Below, piece after piece: positions 6,569 to 10,571 of a DNA stretch of 10,571 nt. The stretch is from contig CAZBRS010000103.1 of assembly GCA_964494475.1 (NCBI GenBank), forward strand, positions 1 through 10,571, given 5' to 3'. The translations under genes and the position numbers were made by a program. The notes under the pieces were generated by a model. It did not search any database. It was not told where the DNA came from and saw only the letters and a list, made by a program, of their open reading frames with translations. Positions within the stretch are counted from its first letter, which is position 1, and each line of letters starts with the position of its first letter. This stretch comes from CAZBRS01 sp964494475 (GTDB taxonomy: Bacteria > Myxococcota_A > UBA9042 > CAZBRS01).

Positions 6569-7652
6569 CCTGCGTCTAGGGCCCACCGGCCTGGCATGGC
6601 TGCTGTCCGCGCTCCTGGCCGTGGCGTGCAGCGCCTCGCCGACCGACCGAGCCGACACCCTCGCGGACACGGACGCACGCGTCGTCGACACTTCCCTCCA
6701 CGAGGCCGTCGACGGGACGCCGCCCGACCACGCCGCGACCGACGTGCCTGCCCCGAGCGACGTCGAGGGGCCCGACGCCGCCCCGGACGAGCCCGAGGTG
6801 TCCCCCGCAACGCAGCCGTTCAAGGTCATGTCGTTCAACCTGCGCTACGGCCTGGCCGACGACGGCGCCGACGCGTGGAAGCACCGCCAGGCCATCGTCA
6901 AGGCCTTCCTGCAGGCCGAGGCGCCCGACCTCCTGGGCGTGCAGGAGGGCCTGATCTTCCAGCTGAAGGCGGTCGGGCAGGCCTTGCCCGACCACGACTG
7001 GGTGGGCACCGACCGCAGCGGCACCGGTTTCGACGAGTACAGCGCCATCTTCTACGATCGGCTGCGCTTCGAGTTGGTGGCGAGCGGCACCTTCTGGCTC
7101 TCGGACACCCCCGATATGGTGGCGTCGCGCTTCAGCGAGGCCCAGCTCTTCCCGCGCGTCGTCACGTGGGCACACCTGCGCGAGCGCGCCTCCGGACAGG
7201 CGCTCTTCTCCTTCAACACCCACTTCGACACCACCGAGGCCGACGCCGTGCCCGAGCGCTCGGCGGCGCTGATCGTCCAGAAGCTCGCCGAGCTCGCGGG
7301 CGAACTGCCGGTCGTGCTCACGGGCGACTTCAACGAGTCGGTGGGCGAGCCGGCCTACCGGATCCTGGTGGGCACCCTCGACCGGGCCGGCGTCACGGGC
7401 ACCCTGCGGGACCCCTGGCCCGAACTGGGCCTGCCCGAGGAGGGCTCGTTCCACGGCTTCAGCGGCACCGCCGACGTCGATCGGCGCATCGACTGGATCC
7501 TGCACTCGGACGGCCTGACGGCGATGGAGGCGGTGGTCAGCCACTACCAGGAGGGCGGGCACTACCCGAGCGATCACTTCCCGGTGTGGGCCAGCATGGT
7601 CGCGACCGCGTCCAGCAGCGCCTCGTTCGCGAAGGGCTTGGGCAGGAAGTGA
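6534..7652 (+). CDS. Lipoprotein of the endonuclease/exonuclease/phosphatase (EEP) fold
   Basis: This 372-residue protein has a complete DNase I-like EEP domain, a Mg2+-dependent phosphoesterase fold that can act on nucleic acids, phospholipids or inositol phosphates. ATG 6534 overlaps the previous gene by 35 bases. It is chosen because it is the only in-frame ATG or GTG ahead of the hydrophobic core, with GGGG at 6528-6531. The n-region is long (19 residues), then LAWLLSALLAVAC with Cys32 as the likely lipidation site. Residues 33-94 are an acidic Asp/Ala/Pro stalk. The catalytic motifs are all present: MSFNLRYG (Asn102), GVQEG (Glu138), NTHFD (His230), TGDFNES (Asp265, Asn267), RRIDWIL (Asp320) and SDHFPV (Asp347, His348). 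The WLSDTP element at 188-193 recalls uncharacterised bacterial EEP-1-type enzymes. About 20 residues after the fold form a tail encoded opposite the histidine kinase gene. The fold is confident; the substrate is unknown, and the envelope location argues against a housekeeping DNA-repair role. Confidence 0.9.
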   Translation: MATTRCTSTATDLRLGPTGLAWLLSALLAVACSASPTDRADTLADTDARVVDTSLHEAVDGTPPDHAATDVPAPSDVEGPDAAPDEPEVSPATQPFKVMSFNLRYGLADDGADAWKHRQAIVKAFLQAEAPDLLGVQEGLIFQLKAVGQALPDHDWVGTDRSGTGFDEYSAIFYDRLRFELVASGTFWLSDTPDMVASRFSEAQLFPRVVTWAHLRERASGQALFSFNTHFDTTEADAVPERSAALIVQKLAELAGELPVVLTGDFNESVGEPAYRILVGTLDRAGVTGTLRDPWPELGLPEEGSFHGFSGTADVDRRIDWILHSDGLTAMEAVVSHYQEGGHYPSDHFPVWASMVATASSSASFAKGLGRK

Positions 7653-9823
7653 ACGCGCTCGTCCTGCAGCGCCGGCCCCGACCGCAGGGCCTCAGAGTAG
7701 CCGCTGATCAGCACGGCGCGTAGCTCGGGGGCGTGGGTTCGCATGACGGCGAGAGCCTCCAGGCCCTCGAGGCGTGGCATGACCAGGTCGAGCACGACCA
7801 GCGCCACGTCGGCGGCGTGGGCGCGGAAGGTCGTCACGGCCGCCTCGCCGTCGACCACCAACAGCACGGTGTAGCCCGCCTTCATCAGCACGCGCCGCAG
7901 CAAGAACCCGAGATCCGGATCGTCCTCGGCCACCAGGATCGTCAGCGCGCGGGCAGCGATCCGGCGCGACTCGTCGGCCACGCGGGGGTCGAGCGCGACC
8001 GAGAGCGGGGCCCGCGTCGTGCCGGGGAGCGTGAGGAGGAACTCGGCGCCACGGCCGGCCTCGGAGACCACGTGGATCGAGCCCCCGTGTTGCTGCACGA
8101 TGCCGTGCACGACCGCCAGCCCCAGGCCCGTCCCGCGCCCGACCTCCTTGGTCGTGAAGAACGGCTCGAAGACGCGATCGGCCACGTCGGCGGGGATGCC
8201 CGGGCCCGAATCGCGAACGACCAGCCGCGCCGACCCGACCGTCGCGCCGGCCGCGGGCGGCAACGCCTGGGTCTCGAACGCCAGGCGCCCCGCCCCGGCC
8301 ATGGCGTCGCGCGCGTTGGCCACCAGGTTCAAGAGCGCCTGCTCCATCTGCGCCGGGTCGGCCTCGACGGCGGGGAGGCTCGGATCGAGCTGCACCGTCA
8401 CCTCGACGCGCTCGCCGACCAGGCGCTGCACGAGGGGGACGAAGGCGCGGAGCAGGGCGTTCAGGTCGGTCGGCACCGCGCGCGTGATCTGGCGACGGCC
8501 CAGGGCCAGCAGCTTCTGGGTCAGCGCCGCGCCGCGCTCCTGCAGGTGCAGGATGCCCAGGGCGTCGCCGACGGGCAGCCCGGCCTCCTCGCAGGCCGTC
8601 TGCAGGAAGCCCGCGTGGCTGGCGATGCCGGTCAGCAGGTTGTTGAAGTCGTGCGCGATGCCCGAGGCCAGCGTGCCGAGGGCCTGCATCTTCTGGGCCT
8701 GCCGCACCTGCTCTTCCATGCGGTGCGTCGCGGTCACGTCGAGCGTGACCGCGGTGAGGTGCGTGACCCTGCCGTCGGCCCCGAACACCGGCCGGTAGAC
8801 CCCGTGGATGTAGGTGGGGTCCATCGGATTGAACGGGAGCACGTCGTCGAACTCGACCGTTTCGCCCGCCAGGCACCGCGCCACCAGGGGGCCGTGCACA
8901 GCGACCAGTTGGGGGAAGACCTCGTCGAAGCGCCGCCCCACGATCTGGTCGAGCGACTTCCCGAAGGTCTCGGTGTACTTGCTGTTGGCCACCACGTAGC
9001 GGCCTTCGGCGTCGACGAACGCCAGCCAGGCCGGCACGTGGTCGATGACGGTCCGGAGCGTCTGCTCGCTCTGCCGCGAGGCCGATTCGGCCCGGCGGCG
9101 AGCCGTCATGTCGCGCCCGATGCAGTAGATGACGCCCTCGGCCTCGAGCGGCACGGCCGTCCACGAGATGAAGCGGATCGAGCCGTCCTTGTGCACGTAG
9201 CGGTTCTCGAAGTCGAGCGTCCACCTGCCGCCGCGCAGGCTCGAGACCTCATCGTCGTTCTTCCGATGGTCGTCGGGGTGGATGAAGGTCAGGAAGGGCT
9301 GGGTGAGCAACTCGTCGGGGGTGTACCCGAGCGTGCGCTCCCAGGCCGGGTTCACGTACTTGAAGTACCCGTCCATGCCCGCGACGCAGATGAGATCCTG
9401 CGAGAGCTCGAGGATGCGCTCCTTCTCCTCCTCGGCGCACCGGCGAGCGGTGACGTCGGTGAAGGTCGCGACGACCCCGTCGGCGTGCCGGAACGTCGAC
9501 GTCTGGAACCAGCGCCCCCCGCCCGGCTGTTCGACGAACCGCTCGGCGCGGTCGGGCCGGCCGGTCTCGACCACGCGGACGCACCGCTCGAAGAGCCCCT
9601 CGGCCAGGCGCGCCGGCATCTCGACCCGCATCCGCTTGCCCAGCAGCGAGGCCGCGGTACGCCCGACCAGCGCCTCGGCCCCTGCGTTGAAGAGCGTCCA
9701 CTCGAAGTCGACGATGGCCCCGGCCGGGTCGCGCACCGACCGGAACGCCATGATCCCGGCCGGCGAGTTGTCGAGCAGGCCTCGGAGCAGCTCGGAGTCG
9801 GCGCGCAGGCTGACGTCGTCCAT
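7574..9823 (-). CDS. Soluble hybrid histidine kinase, PAS-PAS-PAS-HisKA-HATPase-REC
   Basis: A 749-residue sensor kinase that autophosphorylates on His and passes phosphate to its own receiver domain. PAS domains are at roughly 11-127, 135-245 (DLICVAGMDGYFKYVNPAWE, then HPDDH and a PAC-type RYVHKDGSIRFISWTAVP) and 254-366. The dimerisation domain has GTLASGIAHDFNNLL with His391. The ATPase domain has the N box NLVANARD (499-506), G1 DSGPGIP (538-544), the F box FFTTK (555-559) and G2 GRGTGLGL (562-569). The receiver has AEDD (632-635), phospho-acceptor Asp679 in VVLDLVMP, Ser707 and Lys729-Pro730; it appears fully functional. No membrane segment or DNA-binding output is seen, so it senses a cytoplasmic signal and needs a partner elsewhere. 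ATG 9821-9823 is chosen because AGGGGGAG lies five bases upstream; the frame stays open to 10510, but that part is the preceding gene's territory. It follows the Cys-rich gene by 14 bases, so co-transcription is likely. Confidence 0.96.
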   Translation of the reverse strand: MDDVSLRADSELLRGLLDNSPAGIMAFRSVRDPAGAIVDFEWTLFNAGAEALVGRTAASLLGKRMRVEMPARLAEGLFERCVRVVETGRPDRAERFVEQPGGGRWFQTSTFRHADGVVATFTDVTARRCAEEEKERILELSQDLICVAGMDGYFKYVNPAWERTLGYTPDELLTQPFLTFIHPDDHRKNDDEVSSLRGGRWTLDFENRYVHKDGSIRFISWTAVPLEAEGVIYCIGRDMTARRRAESASRQSEQTLRTVIDHVPAWLAFVDAEGRYVVANSKYTETFGKSLDQIVGRRFDEVFPQLVAVHGPLVARCLAGETVEFDDVLPFNPMDPTYIHGVYRPVFGADGRVTHLTAVTLDVTATHRMEEQVRQAQKMQALGTLASGIAHDFNNLLTGIASHAGFLQTACEEAGLPVGDALGILHLQERGAALTQKLLALGRRQITRAVPTDLNALLRAFVPLVQRLVGERVEVTVQLDPSLPAVEADPAQMEQALLNLVANARDAMAGAGRLAFETQALPPAAGATVGSARLVVRDSGPGIPADVADRVFEPFFTTKEVGRGTGLGLAVVHGIVQQHGGSIHVVSEAGRGAEFLLTLPGTTRAPLSVALDPRVADESRRIAARALTILVAEDDPDLGFLLRRVLMKAGYTVLLVVDGEAAVTTFRAHAADVALVVLDLVMPRLEGLEALAVMRTHAPELRAVLISGYSEALRSGPALQDERVHFLPKPFANEALLDAVATMLAHTGK

Positions 9824-9828
9824 GAATG

Positions 9829-9836
9829 CTCCCCCT
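9829..9836 (-). promoter_or_regulatory. Ribosome-binding site of the hybrid histidine kinase
   Basis: AGGGGGAG on the minus strand, five bases before the ATG at 9821-9823 and two bases past the stop of the preceding Cys-rich gene (9838-9840). It decides the kinase start and supports tight coupling of the two genes. Confidence 0.75.
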
Positions 9837-9837
9837 C

Positions 9838-10571
9838 TCAGGGATAGAGGTGCACGAAGGGCTGCACCTCGGCGCACGGCCGGCACATGGACGACGGCAG
9901 GCCCGTGTTGCGCCGGTTTCGCCCGGCCACGGCCTTGAAGACCGGGCCGCTCTTCTCCTCGTCGCACTGCAGGCAGGCGTTCAGCGCGCCGTCGGGCGCG
10001 TGGTAGGGCTGGTTCAAGGCGGCCAGGCACACGCCGCCGCAGGCCTTCTGGGTGGCCCGGGTGTTGTAGTACCAGATGCGCGCGCAGGGCAGGTCGAAGC
10101 CCACCTCGCGCAGGCACTGCATCTGCGCCTCCTCGCCCTCCGAGATGCCCTTCAGCCCGCACGCGCGCACGGGCTCGGTGAGATCGGGGTGGCGCAGATA
10201 GACGGCCAGGTCGACCAGCGGCGAGCACAGCCCGCACGCGCCCTCGTGGCTGGGGATGGCCCCGTCCTCCAGGGCGGCCGCCCGGCTGGCGTACGTCGCC
10301 AGGCGATACCCGCCCGCGACCGAGGGCTCGGGCAGAACGCCGCAGACGGCGCCCTCGACCGGAACGTGCGCCGCGGGGTTCGCGTAGGGGTCGGCGTCGG
10401 GGGGCGCGAACGGGTTCACGAGCACCCGGGCCTCTAGCGCCGCGATCTGCGCCTCCGTGTAGGCCGGGGGCTCGAACGTGCGGCCGTCGCACGAACACCG
10501 CGGCTGGCACTGCTCGGCCGTGAGGCCGGTCTTCTCGTTCGGGAGCCCGAAGAGCACGGTGCAGGGGCCGG
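9838..10571 (-). CDS. Cys-rich protein of unknown function, N-terminus outside window
   Basis: The frame is open through the right edge (Gly-Pro-Cys-Thr-Val-Leu... at 10569 downward) and stops at 9838-9840. About 243 residues are visible. A GTG at 10555-10557 could be read as a start, but the residues before it (GPCT) fit the same Cys-rich pattern and there is no signal peptide after it, so the gene most likely starts further right. Sixteen cysteines are visible, many paired: CQPRCSC, CGLC, CGGVC, CLQC and CRPC. Other recognisable stretches are FGLPNEKTGLTAEQC near the left end of the protein, PPAYTEAQIAALEARVL, and ARIWYYNTRATQKACGG. I do not recognise a named family; the layout suggests a disulfide-rich exported protein or a metal-binding protein. 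It sits 14 bases upstream of the hybrid kinase in the same direction. Confidence 0.8.
   Translation of the reverse strand, partial: GPCTVLFGLPNEKTGLTAEQCQPRCSCDGRTFEPPAYTEAQIAALEARVLVNPFAPPDADPYANPAAHVPVEGAVCGVLPEPSVAGGYRLATYASRAAALEDGAIPSHEGACGLCSPLVDLAVYLRHPDLTEPVRACGLKGISEGEEAQMQCLREVGFDLPCARIWYYNTRATQKACGGVCLAALNQPYHAPDGALNACLQCDEEKSGPVFKAVAGRNRRNTGLPSSMCRPCAEVQPFVHLYP

Noticed and set aside
4244..6838. An 864-codon open frame on the minus strand across the gap
   Set aside because: It reads through the 100 N, is rich in Ala/Val/Gly/Arg and lies opposite well-supported lipoprotein genes. It has no motif of its own.
6596..7723. A plus-strand frame of 375 codons shifted relative to the EEP gene
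   Set aside because: Arg/Gly/Pro-rich with no EEP motif; the frame from 6534 carries every catalytic motif.
7733..9847. A 704-codon open frame on the plus strand opposite the histidine kinase
   Set aside because: It is His/Arg/Gly-rich with no recognisable domain and lies exactly opposite a kinase with all conserved residues. Long antisense frames are expected at this GC content.
9824..10510. An N-terminal extension of the histidine kinase up to 10510
   Set aside because: The added residues are Arg/Gly/Ala-rich and lie in a shifted frame over the Cys-rich gene. The ATG at 9821-9823 has a strong ribosome-binding site and a PAS domain close behind it.

Overview
The window is a very GC-rich, gene-dense stretch of bacterial chromosome. 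Its style suggests Myxococcota or a related former deltaproteobacterial lineage: many secreted lipoproteins with long Asp/Ala/Pro-rich stalks, Cys-rich 'CDDGDPC' repeats, 'DDDxDGxxDC' motifs, a CotH-family protein and a multi-PAS hybrid histidine kinase. This taxonomic guess rests on gene style only. A run of exactly 100 N at 5533-5632 marks a scaffold join, so this is a draft or metagenome-derived assembly.

Left part (1-1774): the 3' end of an outer-membrane beta-barrel gene (+) runs convergently into an RNase HI gene (-), with only 7 bases between their stop codons. RNase HI carries all five expected active-site residues and an added C-terminal segment with two CxxC pairs. The 105-base gap at 1670-1774 separates divergent genes and holds candidate promoters for both directions.

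Central part (1775-7652, all +): a tightly packed run of envelope genes. In order: a lipoprotein with a propeller-like C-terminal domain; a CotH-family (protein-kinase-like) protein with a Cys-rich insert; a Cys-rich lipoprotein interrupted by the sequencing gap; the 3' end of a protein with four CDDGDPC-type repeats and a PPC-like C-terminal domain (same gene or a second one, unresolved); and a lipoprotein of the endonuclease/exonuclease/phosphatase (EEP) fold. Spacings are 34 bases, 2 bases and a 35-base overlap, so they probably form one operon. Lipobox-like signals followed by acidic, low-complexity stalks suggest that the products are displayed on the cell envelope. A putative extracellular kinase and a putative extracellular phosphoesterase in the same run is the most interesting combination here.

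Right part (7574-10571, all -): a soluble hybrid histidine kinase (three PAS domains, HisKA, HATPase, receiver) follows 14 bases after a Cys-rich protein gene that runs off the right edge. The kinase gene overlaps the EEP gene tail-to-tail by 79 bases, and functional residues of both proteins lie in or at the edge of that overlap.

No tRNA, rRNA, CRISPR array, insertion sequence or convincing intrinsic terminator was seen. No gene-free stretch exceeds 300 bases.
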